Below the pieces are notes generated by a model. That model made no database searches and was not told the DNA's origin. It worked only from the letters and a program-made list of their open reading frames with translations. From assembly GCA_964036665.1 (NCBI GenBank), contig OZ038529.1, positions 3,224,001 to 3,288,000 of the forward strand: a stretch of 64,000 nt of DNA. The letters run 5' to 3'. This DNA is from Gordius sp. MW1 (taxonomy: Eukaryota; Nematomorpha; Gordioida; Gordea; Gordiidae). Shown piece by piece: positions 1 through 10,537 of the stretch. How positions within the stretch are numbered: the stretch's first letter is position 1; each line of letters opens with the position of its first letter. The translations under genes and the position numbers were made by a program.

Positions 1-725
1 AATGCTGGGTGGGCAGGTGCACATAAACTTACTATAATATTGTGCAATATAAAATAAATACACGAACCTATACTGTCCAAGATAAATTACTATTTAATGG
101 CAAAGTTAGTTAGATTGGAAAGTAATTAATTAGAATACAAATTTGACTATAATGATTTTTGTCGTAAAATTAAATATGTGCACTTTGATTTAAAGAAGGA
201 TCTCTATTTGCTCAATTATGCAATTAAGTCAACTATAAGCGAACTTATAATTTTCCATGTCTATTTTAGTTAACAAACCCAGTTAATTTGATAAAAATGA
301 TATAATTTGCTAGAACAATAAAATTTAATTTTCTATACTTTAAATTTATTTAAAATTTTTTTAGTCTGCACTTTCCATGGAAAATGTTATATATATGAAT
401 TAATTCATATAGATTATATTGTTAATGAGATGTCGTGTCCCGCTAAATCTTTAAAAAGTTTGCGTATTATAGCTTTTCAAAAAATATAAAATGCCATTAG
501 GATTTTTTAACATATATTTAATATTTTTAATAAAATAGGAGAAATTTTTATTTCGTATATATTTTATTTTAAAAAGTCGAGACGAGACGAGAATTCTCGT
601 CGAGACGAAACGAGATCGAGATTTTTCTAGACCGAGACGAGACGAGATCGAGATTTTCATAATCGCTCCCGAGACGAGACGAGATTTTGTTCTCGAGACC
701 GAGACGAGACGAGATCGAAACACTA
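1..725. mobile_element. hAT-type element with GAGAC arrays, truncated by the window edge
   Basis: This is the right part of the element seen complete at 10538-12028. It ends in GAAACACTA at 725 and is followed by GGAAGGAG (726-733), the target duplication of the complete copy. Positions 576-720 are packed with GAGACGAGACGAG words. No transposase is visible, so it is non-autonomous. Because it shares the insertion site with the copy at 10538-12028, it entered the Helitron before the 11.3-kb duplication. Confidence 0.85.
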
Positions 726-733
726 GGAAGGAG

Positions 734-1365
734 GGACCCCGCTTTCTGGTAAATTTGGCCTTTTACTTTTAAAGGTGGACATGAATTGAGTTGTAATAAT
801 ATCTGCGCCAAACGACGTCATTTGGAAGCAGGAGTTGTATTTCCTCATGTTAGATAAGAAATGTTTAGAATCCGCAGTATAACCAGCAAGCAAATTCTTT
901 CATGACTCTGAATGTTGTGTTATTTGAGGCACTAACTTTTCCAAAGGCGCTACACATACCGTTCTTTTCTCCAGCAAATTTTAGAGCATTGCAGTAAGGA
1001 CATACAACGTTCATAGCGCCAATTACATCATGGCAATGCAAACTTTCAATATGAGAAGAGTTGCATGAAAATGCAACGCGGCTGAATGAGCGTAACTGTT
1101 GATTAGGTGTATGTGGCTCAAGCAAACTGGCTGAATTTTGTAGATTGGCTTGTTCATTTGGTTGAGAAGCCTCTATTATTGAAGAAGAATGCGAGTACAA
1201 AAGCAGTGGGCACTCATCAAGTCTCAGAGTACGCACTGGATGCTTTCTATTTGAGTTCGTGTACGACGCCCTATCGTTAATCTTTTGCGACGCATGTAGG
1301 TCTAAAAGTAGATATAGCAATAGCAAGTCTATAGGAAAAAAATAATTTAATTTACTGTATGTCAA
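734..1365 (-). pseudogene. Helitron Rep/helicase N-terminal remnant, copy 1
   Basis: The minus strand encodes the conserved N-terminal region of Helitron Rep/helicase proteins (Helitron_like_N type). A 166-codon open stretch (865-1365) contains IGAMNVVCPYCNALKF and GMCSAFGKV. Just downstream in other frames lie NMRKYNSCFQMTSFGA and LKVKGQIYQKAGSLLP. At least one frameshift and a stop after WLYCGF separate them. The reading stops at the hAT insertion (725/726). It is non-functional as it stands. The next residues of the domain are found at 10529 in the other copy. Family recognition is from motif memory, not a search. Confidence 0.75.
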
Positions 1366-1559
1366 CTTATGTTATGGAGATATCATGTAATAATAATAAC
1401 CGTACTGCTCAAAAAGACAAATCATATAAACATGTATTTAAACATTTGACTAAATTTAATTCTGATTTAATTTTTTGTACTTACAATATTAATAACTGAT
1501 CTTCCTAAAAAGTCAAATTATAAAGACATCTATTTAAATTTAAGCTTTATCATTATTGC

Positions 1560-2200
1560 CCCTCTCTCATTCCAATCCACGAAGATAATATATTGGTATT
1601 AAATATGAAAAAACATATGCAAATATTACTTTCTTCCAAAAAAAGGGTGTACTAAATAAGATAGTAAATATAATGATTTCATTTTTTCATTAGCTTAACA
1701 AAATTTTCTCTAAAATATCTCTGCAAAATTTGGCTAGCTTTTATCCAATATAGTGGTATTAAAATATGCAAATATTACTTTCTTCCAAAAAAAGGTGTAC
1801 TAAATAAGACAGTAAATATAATGATTTCATTTATACATTAGCTTTTTCTTCCAAAAAAAATGTGTACTAAATAAGATGGTAAATATAATGATTTCATTTT
1901 TTCATTAGCTTAACAAAATTTACTCTAGAATCTGCAAAATTTTGCTAGCTTTTATCCAATATATTGGTATTAAATATGAAAAAATATATGCAAATATTAC
2001 TTTCTTCCAACGAATAGCAGAAATATGTGAATGATTTGGTAGTTGTAATATTAATACTCTAGAATATCACTGCAAAATTTGGCTAGCTTTTATCCAATAT
2101 ATTGGTATTAAATATGAAAAATCATATGCAAATATTACTTTGTTCCAAAGAATAGCAGAAATATGTAAATGATTTGTTAGTTATAATATAAAAAAAAACT
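1560..2200. repeat. Imperfect tandem repeat in the Helitron leader, copy 1
   Basis: Two intermixed motifs recur. TTTATCCAATATATTGG with TATGCAAATATTACTTTCTTCC appears around 1600, 1745, 1955 and 2090. TGTACTAAATAAGATAGTAAA appears around 1647, 1796 and 1863. The units are 100-200 bp and diverged. The same array recurs at about 12870-13490. It lies between coding remnant and 5' terminus; no gene is seen. Confidence 0.7.
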
Positions 2201-2237
2201 TCGTAAAAATAGCAAAAAAGCACGAAACGTGGGAATG

Positions 2238-4266
2238 TGTAACGACTTTAATGAAGTTACTTTGTTTTATTCAAACGCCGAAATTATAAAAGTGTGGAAC
2301 AAAAATTACAGGACTGATTATACATGTGCGTATATTGGGTTTATAAAGTTGTTATAAAATTAATCATTTTTATTGGAAAATCGATAATCTTCTGGGAAGA
2401 TCTAAATTAATCAATGCGCTTCCATAAAGGATGATTATTATTCTGGGAAGATCTAAGTTAATCGATGCGCTTCCTTCAAGGATGATTATTATTTTGGGAA
2501 GATCTAAATTAATCGATGCGTTTCCGTGAATGACGTCACTACAGATACTCTCTTCTCAGATACATTGGTTAATGTATCGATTAAGAGGAAATAAAAGGTG
2601 AATTATGTGAAATATTCGCGAAGTTTTTTTTTGCGGCCAATAAATCTATCTGCTCTTACGTGTCACTTTCTGTGGATTTCTAACCTCTATAGTTATTTCT
2701 GCTGATTGATTTTGTGTTTTGTCGGCGAGAAAAAAAAAAATTTGTGCAGTCGGAAGGTGAAGAAAGTGGGTTTTTGTGCAGGGTCGTTTTATGTGAAAAA
2801 AAGTGTTTCCGATAGGTTGTGTTTAATTTGTTATTTCGTTGAAATAATACTTTTTGTGGCCGTGTTTTGTCTTAGTTTTTCCACAAAATGATGTATTTGC
2901 ATTTTTGATCGTTGCAGTAACTCCGGTTGTTTTAAAAATATTCACCTAGAATTTGTAGATTGGCCACACTTCGTTAAAATATGATGGCGTATGTCGTGTT
3001 TGCGTAATTGGCAAATGAAATCAGCCGGTGCCATTAGTCGTGATTTTTTTTTTATTTGGATGCATCCTAGCTCCGGAATCGATTAGAAGTTCACGATTTG
3101 TGTTAATGGAGTGTTAATATGTTCGCCAACAAGGTTAGATAAAATTGTAAGTTGGTTAGGTTAAGGATGTGGACGTTTTTTTTAGTACGACAGCAAAGTG
3201 CAATCGAGTAAAAAGGTACATGTGCGCTGCTTTCAGTTGCGATAAAAAATGATTTTGTTAGGCATGGTAAAGTTGTTGAGGTTGCCATTGTTTGCAGGTT
3301 AACTGAATTTAGTGGTGATTAATTTGTAAAATGTTGCCAAATAAAATATCGCTTATGTTTACGAAGCCAACTAGTAAAAGTGTGTCAATGTTGTATGTGG
3401 GGAAGCTCGTCTGTCAAAAAGTTACATTGTATACTGTCATGAAAGTAGATGTAACGGTTGTTTTTCGGTGGCGAAATACCTATGACGATAACCCATATTG
3501 TTTGACATCAATAATTGGTTCGGTGGTAGTAGTAGCGATGTATTGCAAATAACCCAGTTTTTCTGTATCATCTTCGGCTACATCCGCGGAGAGGGATTCC
3601 AATAAATACGCATACTTTGCTTTTTTGGGAAATTATCCTTCTTGTTGTAAGAATGACGTCTATTAGGGCTATCCATATTTAAATATTCCTCGAGTGGAAT
3701 TCAGGAAGTTTATGTATACTGATGATTCCTGTTTTACAGTTTCCACAGGTGGGATATTGTTGTCCGAAATGGATGGGTCCGGGGTGAGAGATAGCAAGTC
3801 TTTTGTTTCCATTTGATTGACTAAACGAATTTCAAAGGAGGAAAGAAGGAATAAAAAATATTAATTGCGAGTTATACCTAACTAGAAGTAGCGGGGGTTG
3901 GTGAATATGTATAGAATATATATAGTTTCCCCTGATAAATCTGTTACTTGTCCTGAATATGTTCCTTGATGGCGTGATAATTCCACTTGCGGCATAGTTG
4001 TGTGGGTAGGGATTTTAATTTTTGACAGTTTTATATGCGATCCCTTGAATGTAGAAAATAATACCAAAAGGTAGTGCTTGAGGGGGTTAGTTGGTGGAAG
4101 TTTCACCACTTTAATAACTTTGGAAGTTACTTTATTTTATTCAAACGCCGAAATTATAAAACTGTGGAACAAAAATTACAGGACTCATTATACATGTGCG
4201 TATATTGGGTTTACTGGGAAGATCTAAATTAATCGATGCGCTTCCGTGAATGACGTCACTACAAAT
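2238..4266. repeat. Direct-repeat-bounded segment in the Helitron leader, copy 1
   Basis: A block of about 110 bp (GAAGTTACTTTGTTTTATTC, then ACGCCGAAATTATAAAA, then TACATGTGCGTATATTGGG) occurs at 2255-2345 and again at 4120-4212. Three 50-bp units containing GGGAAGATCTAA and TTAATCGATGCG lie at 2393-2535. One more, ending in the same TGAATGACGTCACTACA, follows the right block at 4214-4264. The interior is less AT-rich than its surroundings. LTR-like bracketing is possible, but no retroviral reading frame was seen. A second copy is at about 13545-15550. Confidence 0.6.
3475..3815 (-). pseudogene. Exon-like minus-strand stretches of unknown origin
   Basis: Two minus-strand readings look more like protein than background. 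One is 46 codons starting with ATG at 3813, rich in Asp, Ser and Pro and containing a VKQE (SUMO-site-like) motif, ending at TAG near 3673. The other, near 3635-3490, reads FPKKAKYAYLLESLSADVAE and onward before a stop. They are in different frames with a short gap. A capture of host exons by the Helitron would explain coding-like sequence in its leader, but I recognise no gene. The second copy (14780-15105) keeps both. Low confidence. Confidence 0.25.
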
Positions 4267-4481
4267 GTTTCTAAAAGCGCGCGTTATATTTATTTAAGTA
4301 AATGGTGATGTTTTACTGTATCGAGAATATTTATTTGTTACAGCTTTATACATTGTAAAAAAAACGGGCGTAGTTGAGTAAAAAATTGAGACACAAATGA
4401 CAAAGCAATATTGGGAAAAAGTTTAAGGTAATTAGTAGTACCAAAACGATAAATAAGTATAAAAAATATAGTATAAATAAT

Positions 4482-4495
4482 CCGCTAGATGGCGG
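4482..4495 (+). promoter_or_regulatory. CTCF-like motif in Helitron 1
   Basis: CCGCTAGATGGCGG agrees with the published vertebrate-type CTCF consensus CCASYAGRKGGCRS at 13 of 14 positions. It lies about 160 bp inside the Helitron 5' end. Confidence 0.35.
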
Positions 4496-5522
4496 TATAG
4501 ACTACCAAAAAAACAAGGTTACGGCTGTTGCAGGTCGATAAAAAGTATATATAAACCATCTAGGATGCTAGGGCAATTATCTGACCAAATTTGGTGGCAA
4601 TCGGTCGAGAACTTAAGGAGTTATTAGAGGACCGGAGTTACATTATTATATATATAGATAAACGATGATTGAAGTAAATGAGGGAAATTTCAATTTGCCT
4701 CGTAAAAGATAAAATTTATCAAACTAATATTTTTAAATTATATTTAAAAAGTAAGTGGTAGTTCATTATCAATTAAAATTACATAAATATATATTCATAA
4801 ATATTTACACTTGAATTAAAATTTATATCATAAAAAATTAAGTGGCATATTCCTATGTGAATAACCGTGACGAATAGTTGAAATATTATTGATTTGAAAT
4901 CAATTTTCAACTTTTTCAGATTAACTTTAAAAATTAAATGGCCAGAAAGGATTTGAAAATTGTTTAATTTTTAAATTTTATATTAGAAAGGTTTGCCAAT
5001 TTTATATGAGCTGTAAAATAAATTAAAAATCTATTTTTTAATTTAAAAAAAACACGCTGCTATTAAATTATGTAAGATTTGTAAAAATAATGGAATTTAG
5101 AAAACTTTTGCACTATAATTTTTTAAATAAATATATTTCCTCCGTCTATACTCAATGCAAATTTATATTTAAAGCCGAGCCAGGGTTTAAATTAATCTAG
5201 GATCGGGCAAAATTATGACATTTTGATAAAAATTATATTTTAAATTTCATTTGTTTTTGTTGAGGTTATGGGTGTAGTATGATTTAAGTTTAAAGAGGGC
5301 TAGTTATTTTGAAATAATTTAGTATTTGAAAAAACTTTTTATACCGCTTTGTTAAAATAAAACGGCGACAGAATAATAATTATAGCGCCCTTGGTAAAAA
5401 AATCTAAAATGTTGATCATCGTGTAATTACCAAATCAATTTTATTTCACATTTATACGATAGTTTTAAATCTAATATCAAGTTAAATACATTGTAAATTT
5501 ATAAAAATATTGTAAACAAAAT

Positions 5523-5585
5523 AATAATATTCAATCGCCTCTGATACATCCTTTCTGTCCTCGTCTGCCAGTGTTAAATCTATTA
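5523..5585 (-). other. Third exon-like block of unit U, U1
   Basis: The minus strand has an acceptor-like TTTAATTTGTTAATAG followed by an open stretch reading LTLADEDRKDVSEAIEYYYF. It is not needed if the peptide stops in exon 2, so it may be 3' untranslated sequence, an alternative exon or chance. The block is also present in U2, U3 and the old inverted copy near 27010. Confidence 0.3.
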
Positions 5586-5694
5586 ACAAATTAAAGAATC
5601 AATGTAATTGTTAATTAAACATTATAAAGTAATATTTTAAATTAAGAGCTCACCATAGCGAGCAAATTTTTATTATAAATATATTTTTTTACCA

Positions 5695-5997
5695 TTATCC
5701 TCCTAATCTGGGTAGGACCTTTGTGATATTGATATCGAGACATGGGAAAAATTGATCTGTTTGTAAAAAGGGAAAAACTTAAAAATAAAGTAATTTATAT
5801 AGAAAATTAAATTATCAATATAAATTTAAAAAAAAAGAAAAAAATATTAAACTTAATATACCTTGACTGCGATAGGTTGCATGTTTAAAACGCTTAATGT
5901 AACTGTTCAAGCAGATAGAAACGCTCAAACTTACATGGAATATGATGACCAAAACAATAAATATAGCCGCTACAGCTCTTCCGATTAGATTTGACAT
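5695..5997 (-). CDS. Predicted two-exon small membrane or secreted peptide, U1
   Basis: Exon 1 (5862-5997) starts with ATG and encodes 45 residues beginning MSNLIG. A hydrophobic run AAIFIVLVIIFH suits a signal anchor or single membrane span, and a basic YIKRFKHATYRSQ follows. It ends in CAAG/GTATAT, a good donor. The acceptor TTTTTACAAACAG precedes exon 2 (5695-5756), which in matching phase adds DQFFPCLDINITKVLPRLGG and a stop, 65 residues in all. Against U2, exon 1 differs mostly at amino-acid-changing positions, while both exon 2 differences are silent. In another phase exon 2 would meet a TAG in this copy. Family unknown; expression untested. Confidence 0.45.
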
Positions 5998-6259
5998 TAG
6001 TTTGAGTATAATTAAATTAAATTGTTGAACTGTTTTAAATAGAAACTAATATTCTATTATTTTTAGAATTTTAATTATGAAAGTAAAGTTTAAAATATAT
6101 AACCGTAAAAATAAATTCTATAACGGAAGAATATTTGATTTTACTTCGAAAATTGTATATAAAAAGATAATAAAAATTTATGATTTATTGTTTAAACGCC
6201 TCACAGTAGAGTTTGTTTAAAAAAAATAAATTAAATGACAAAATTGTAACTGCATAGGG

Positions 6260-7174
6260 CAGGGGTCGGCAACCTGTTTGTCCTTAAGGCCGCAATACTA
6301 AATTTAAAAATCACCGAGGGCGCATATTTTATAGATAATCAACAGGTATTAATAGGCATTAAAAAAACACATTTTTATAACTTTATATTGCATAGTGATA
6401 TACTTGTAACGTCTGTCGATTCATCCATCTGTAGCGAAAAGAAAATACAATTTTCCATATCATCTGCTAATTCTGCCTCCAAATTCTCCGCAATTACTTC
6501 AATTCTTCTAGTAACAGTTCGTGCTGATAATTGCAACGTGTTTATAGCTGAAACTATTTCCTTTTTATTTTTAAATTCTTCAAAAAGTGAATCAGCAGCT
6601 TCTAACATGCTTCTTTCACTAACTCTCCATCTGTAAATGGTTTTTTATTCTTAGCTAGCAAATGCGATATTTTATATGACGCGATCGTTGCTGCTTTATG
6701 TTGTTAGTGGTTTAGTAAAAAACTATGCTGGTTAGTTCTTAAAGATTTTAAAGAAATAATTTTATTTCTTCTAATTTCAGAGTTCATTGGATAGTCACTA
6801 TCAAAATTTGTATGAACGGTGTTAAAATGTCGTTCAATATTACTTTTCTTGGGAATCGCAACACTATTATTACACAACAAATACACCTCCCTAGGTAATC
6901 AACGAAACAATATAGATGTTCCCATTCATCGTTAAAATAATATGTTCTTCTTTTACATTTATCCATGAAGGGTTTTGAAAGAAAAGAATTATTACGGATT
7001 ACTTGGTAGTTTTAAATGCACAGTCTACGCGTGGTCTATTCGAAATACGATCACACACTAACAAAATAGACGTGCGTGTTATTAGATCATACATTTACAT
7101 TAGTCCAGCGAGAGCGCATTAAAAATCGATCGGGGGCGCCATGGCGCCCGCGGGCGCCGCGTTGCCCACCCCTG
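6260..7174 (-). mobile_element. Charlie-like hAT deletion derivative
   Basis: The ends are CAGGGGTCGGCAACC and GTTGCCCACCCCTG (imperfect inverted repeats). They are flanked by the exact 8-bp duplication GCATAGGG (6252-6259, 7175-7182). U2 has the empty site. Minus-strand remnants of a ZBED/Charlie-type hAT transposase are visible: a BED-finger-like stretch IERHFNTVHTNF near 6800, and LSARTVTRRIEVIAENLEA with LQMDESTDVT at 6375-6608. Most of the catalytic domain is gone, so it depended on a helper. CAGGGGTCGGCAA termini are typical of Charlie-group hATs. Confidence 0.9.
6375..6886 (-). pseudogene. hAT transposase fragment, N-terminal part
   Basis: Two open stretches (6704-6886 and 6375-6608) encode part of a BED-type zinc finger region (NIERHFNTVHTNFDSDYP) and the start of the RNase-H-like region (QMDESTDV, holding the first catalytic Asp). 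They are separated by frameshifts and stops. The rest of the transposase is absent between 6375 and the terminus at 6260. Confidence 0.75.
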
Positions 7175-7677
7175 GCATAGGGTCTAGTTTTTATTTTTTG
7201 GTTAATAACTTTAATTATTATTATTAAGTAAAAATGATGCTTTTATAGTTTTTGTTTAACAAAAATATAATAGAAATACCTACCCCTAAATTTTAATATT
7301 TTCAAGGCGTCTTCATATTTACACAGTGATTAGCTTAAGAGTGAAATTATATAAACTTATTTAACAGAGAATAAGATGAAGCGAGTATTTTTCAATGGCT
7401 TAGGTAAAGTCTTGGTTTTTTTAGAAAAACTAGCTGAGTCCGCCCAACCGTTGCTTTGCCTTAGTCCCTAATTAGTTAAATAATTAGTACAAATTAATTT
7501 GTAAGAGAGTTTATGATGTGAAAAAATATAATGCTCTATTATGTATATATATATTTTATGGTTTAATAATAGGAAAAGACATATTTATTAATGTTTCAAT
7601 AGATTTACACACGGTTTAAATATTTATTAGGTATTTAATAATTTTATAGGTTAAAAAGTGAGATTTTTGGTTATAAT

Positions 7678-8892
7678 TAGTGATGCGGAAAAACCGAGAA
7701 AAATCTCGGTCTCGTCTCGTCTCGTCGATCTCGACTCCATTTTTCAAATTCTCGTCTCGTCTCGTCTCGAAAAACCGAGACGAGACGAGACGAGAATTTG
7801 AAAAATGGAGTCGAGATCGAGACGAGAATTTTGAGGTCGAGATCGAGACGAGAATTTTGAGGTCGAGACGAGACGATACGAGATTTTCTCGGCGAGATCT
7901 CGACTTTTTATTGATCGTTAGATTTTAGTAAATTATTGTGTATTTTATTTACATTTAGGGTAATAAGTGTAAATCAATATGTATGGAATATATTTGATAT
8001 TAAAAAAAATCCCAAGTGTAGTTAATATTATATATTTCAAAAAAATTAAAATTTGGCAATCATTTACCTAAGTATGGTTGATTTTTGTCATACATTTAAA
8101 TACGTACTCATTAATTTAAAGTTTAAACCTTATGTTCTTAATTCTATAATAATGCTGCTTTTATTGTTGTTTTTACAACGTTTTAATTTGTGCAACTAGT
8201 TATCAATTCTGTAAATAATAACAACACATTAAATGTCACTCGCACTTTGTGGTTATAGCGCTATAGTAAACATGCAATAAACACTATGGGCTATAATTAA
8301 TGATGGTTATATTAATGGACTTAAACATTTGCCTTAAATATGTTAAGGTCTACTTTGAAGCATTAGCAAAGGTTAATAAAGGGTCTCATTTTGCTTAATT
8401 ATGCAACAAAATCAACTATAAGCGAACTTATAATTTTCAAAGTCCATTTATAGTTGACAGACACAGTGAATTTAATACAAATATTATAATTTGCTAGAAC
8501 AATAAAATTTAATTTTTTATATTTCAAATTTATTTATTGTTTTTTTAGTCTGCACTTTTTATAGAAAATGTTATCTTTATGAGTTAATTCATATCTTTAT
8601 ATTGTCAATGCCCGCTAAATCTTTAAAAAGTTTGTGTATTAAAGTTTTTCGAAAAATATAAAATTTGCCATTTGGATTTTTGAACACTTATTTATATTTT
8701 TAATAAAACAGGAGAAATTTTTATTCCGAATATATTCTTTTTTAAAAGTCGAGACGAGACGAGAATTCTCGTCGAGACGAGACCGAGATTTTTCTAGACC
8801 GAGACGAGACGAGATCGAGATTTTCTTAATCGCTCCCGAGACGAGACGAGATTTTGTTTTCGAGACCGAGACGAGACAAGATCGAAACACTA
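7678..8892. mobile_element. hAT-type element with GAGAC arrays, copy A
   Basis: It begins TAGTGATGCGGAAAAACCGAG and ends GATCGAAACACTA, flanked by the exact 8-bp duplication GTTATAAT (7670-7677, 8893-8900). TAGTG/CACTA ends plus 8-bp duplications fit the hAT superfamily. Both subterminal regions (about 7695-7900 and 8750-8890) are arrays of GTCTC/GAGAC words, arranged partly as local inverted repeats. The middle is AT-rich without a recognisable transposase. Length 1,215 bp. Confidence 0.9.
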
Positions 8893-8999
8893 GTTATAAT
8901 ATGCTTAATTGGGTGACAAAAATTTAAAACCACTGGTAAAAAAGTCACTGATAATGTCCGACAATGTAGAAAAAAATTTGAGACATTTTATATAATAAT

Positions 9000-10529
9000 G
9001 TAATATACCCTAAAATCTAGAGTATCTAAATGAAGATATTAAAAAACCATTAGGCGCCTTGTTATTATTGGCACTATGACCGTTGTATGTCCTTATTACA
9101 ATGCTATAAAATTTGCTAGCAGTACTATCTGGTTGAACGGTAAAAACTGCCATATCATTGCCTTTGTTAACATACTTACAAATGTATTTAATAGATTTAA
9201 CAGAGTACAATATTCAACGTTAATGTGTGCTCTGTATAATTTTAGTAGTAGAGGAGAATGTGGAACAACCCAGCGATTATCAACTTCGACGATTGCGTTC
9301 CGCAGTTGAATGGTTGACACGTGTCCACCATTCTCTGTTGATCTTCCTTTGTACAAAGGATATCCATCACTTCCTGTAATTGTGTTGTATACCAAGACTC
9401 GAGGATATCGCTGGAGCATTTACCGTCTACCATGCATGGCGATTTTGGATTGAACGTTCCCCAAGGGCCGTGTATCATATTTTTACTGACTTTCGTATAA
9501 GTCCTTATCAAGTTCGGGATCAGGTATTTCAGCACATATTATTGAGTCGATTTTGTTGGGTGTGATTTTAGTATATAGCCATATGAGTGCATGGGCATGC
9601 GGTAAACCTCTCTTTTGCCATTCCACAGAGTACATCCAGCAACGCACAGGGCCGAATACCGTGCTTAGTAATGAGATTTATCATTGATCTAAGTTTATGT
9701 CAGAAAACACGTGCTGTGATGTCATGCCTATCGATTGGTGATTGGCCATGGATAAGAGTTCCTGTACATCGGGACATGCAGGATTGCATGTAAATGTAAT
9801 GAATAAGTCCGGACGACCGTAGTTGCGAACATACGCGATTGAATCTAGGGCGTATTCATGCATATGAAGCGGACTTCCGGTGTATGTTGAGGGCAAAATT
9901 TGGTCTGATTTAAACGGATGTAGCAGACGTTCCTTTTCAATTTTGGCATACATAACTAGGATGTATTGATGAAACAATTGGCGGCATTTTAAAATATGAT
10001 TATCTTCTAGCTCTCGAACCATTAATCTGTATGAATAATAGTTCATAGCGCTGCATTTTATGTTTGTCGGTTCACCATTGAATGCATTAAACATCTTAAC
10101 GTTGAAGTGATATCCGTCAGAACCATCCCAAAATATAATTGGATATTGAAGGGGGTCATAGCATCGATGAGTGTCCGCAACGTGTGTCAAAGTAGCGTTT
10201 CTCCTATGCAGTACAATATCTCTTGATTGAGATTGATCCTTAACAATAACAATTGCGACTTCGTTTATAGTAGGAGCATTAAATCTTCTCACATGTATTC
10301 CCGCGGGAGTTATGTCAGCATGAATAACAATCCTGTGTGTATCTGATGGCATCATGTCGAGGGAGGTTTTGAACAAACGCACTAAATTGTTTTTACCGTG
10401 AAGAAGCGCCTGAAGTTGTAAATGATAGACCTTTTTACACCAGTAGAAATTCCAAGGCGTGCATTTAATTCAATCTCATTATCCCCCTTAAAGTACATTT
10501 TTAAGAACTCATGTTGCCTATCTGGTATT
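9000..10529 (-). pseudogene. Helitron Rep (HUH nuclease) remnant
   Basis: Reading the minus strand from 10529: LLPIPDRQHEFLKMYFKGD, then a long open stretch (9681-10382, 233 codons) with YRLMVRELEDNHILKCRQLF and YVRNYGRPDLFITFTCNP. Next is the HUH motif PHAHALIW (9579-9602, after KRGL), a region with HGPWG and FNPKSPCM, and the two-tyrosine motif KYICKYVNKG (9160-9189). These are the metal-binding and nicking motifs of Helitron Rep. Frame breaks occur between 9680 and 9000, and the helicase domain is absent. The upstream part of the same domain lies beyond the hAT insertion at 10538-12028. Confidence 0.85.
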
Positions 10530-10537
10530 GGAAGGAG

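Larger units (their letters stand above)
1..4658 (-). mobile_element. Helitron 1, 5' part (continues beyond the left edge)
   Basis: This is the 5' end of a minus-strand Helitron, nearly identical to 11303-15945. Read on the minus strand it starts at 4658 with TCTATATATATAATAATG, then CTCCGGTCC, then CGACCGATTGCCACC. This matches the arrangement of known insect Helitron 5' ends. The base before it on that strand is A, as expected for insertion between A and T. Coding remnants lie at 734-1365. A non-coding leader with internal repeats occupies 1366-4658, and 1-725 is a nested hAT element. The Helitron 3' end lies outside the window. Compared with the second copy it lacks a 10-bp deletion near 12464 and has scattered substitutions. 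Confidence 0.8.
4659..7429. repeat. Tandem unit U1
   Basis: This is the first of three head-to-tail units that start TAAACGATG(A/G)TTGAAG and end GTCTTGGTTTTT.TAGAAAA. Without the hAT insertion at 6260-7174 it is about 1.85 kb. It carries two predicted coding exons (5695-5997) and an exon-like block at 5523-5585. U1 is closely similar to U2 and U3. It is flanked by the start of one Helitron and the end of another, while the U2/U3 junction shows the Helitron-free state. Confidence 0.85.

Noticed and set aside
576..720. CRISPR-like regularly repeated words
   Set aside because: No unique spacers, eukaryotic context; these are subterminal arrays of an hAT-type element.
2706..2891. 61-codon ORF with hydrophobic end (copy at 13999)
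   Set aside because: Present in both duplicated blocks only because of the duplication; indels in the A-run alter its residues and no motif or start context supports it.
2238..4266. Complete LTR retrotransposon
   Set aside because: The bracketing repeats lack TG...CA ends, primer-binding site and any gag or pol reading, so only direct repeats are claimed.
7680..7928. Arg/Ser-rich ORFs in the GAGAC arrays (also 451-811, 8639-8890, 41069-41272, 42030-42230)
   Set aside because: The RS-like reading is a by-product of GAGAC word arrays; copies are in different frames and lie in non-autonomous element ends.
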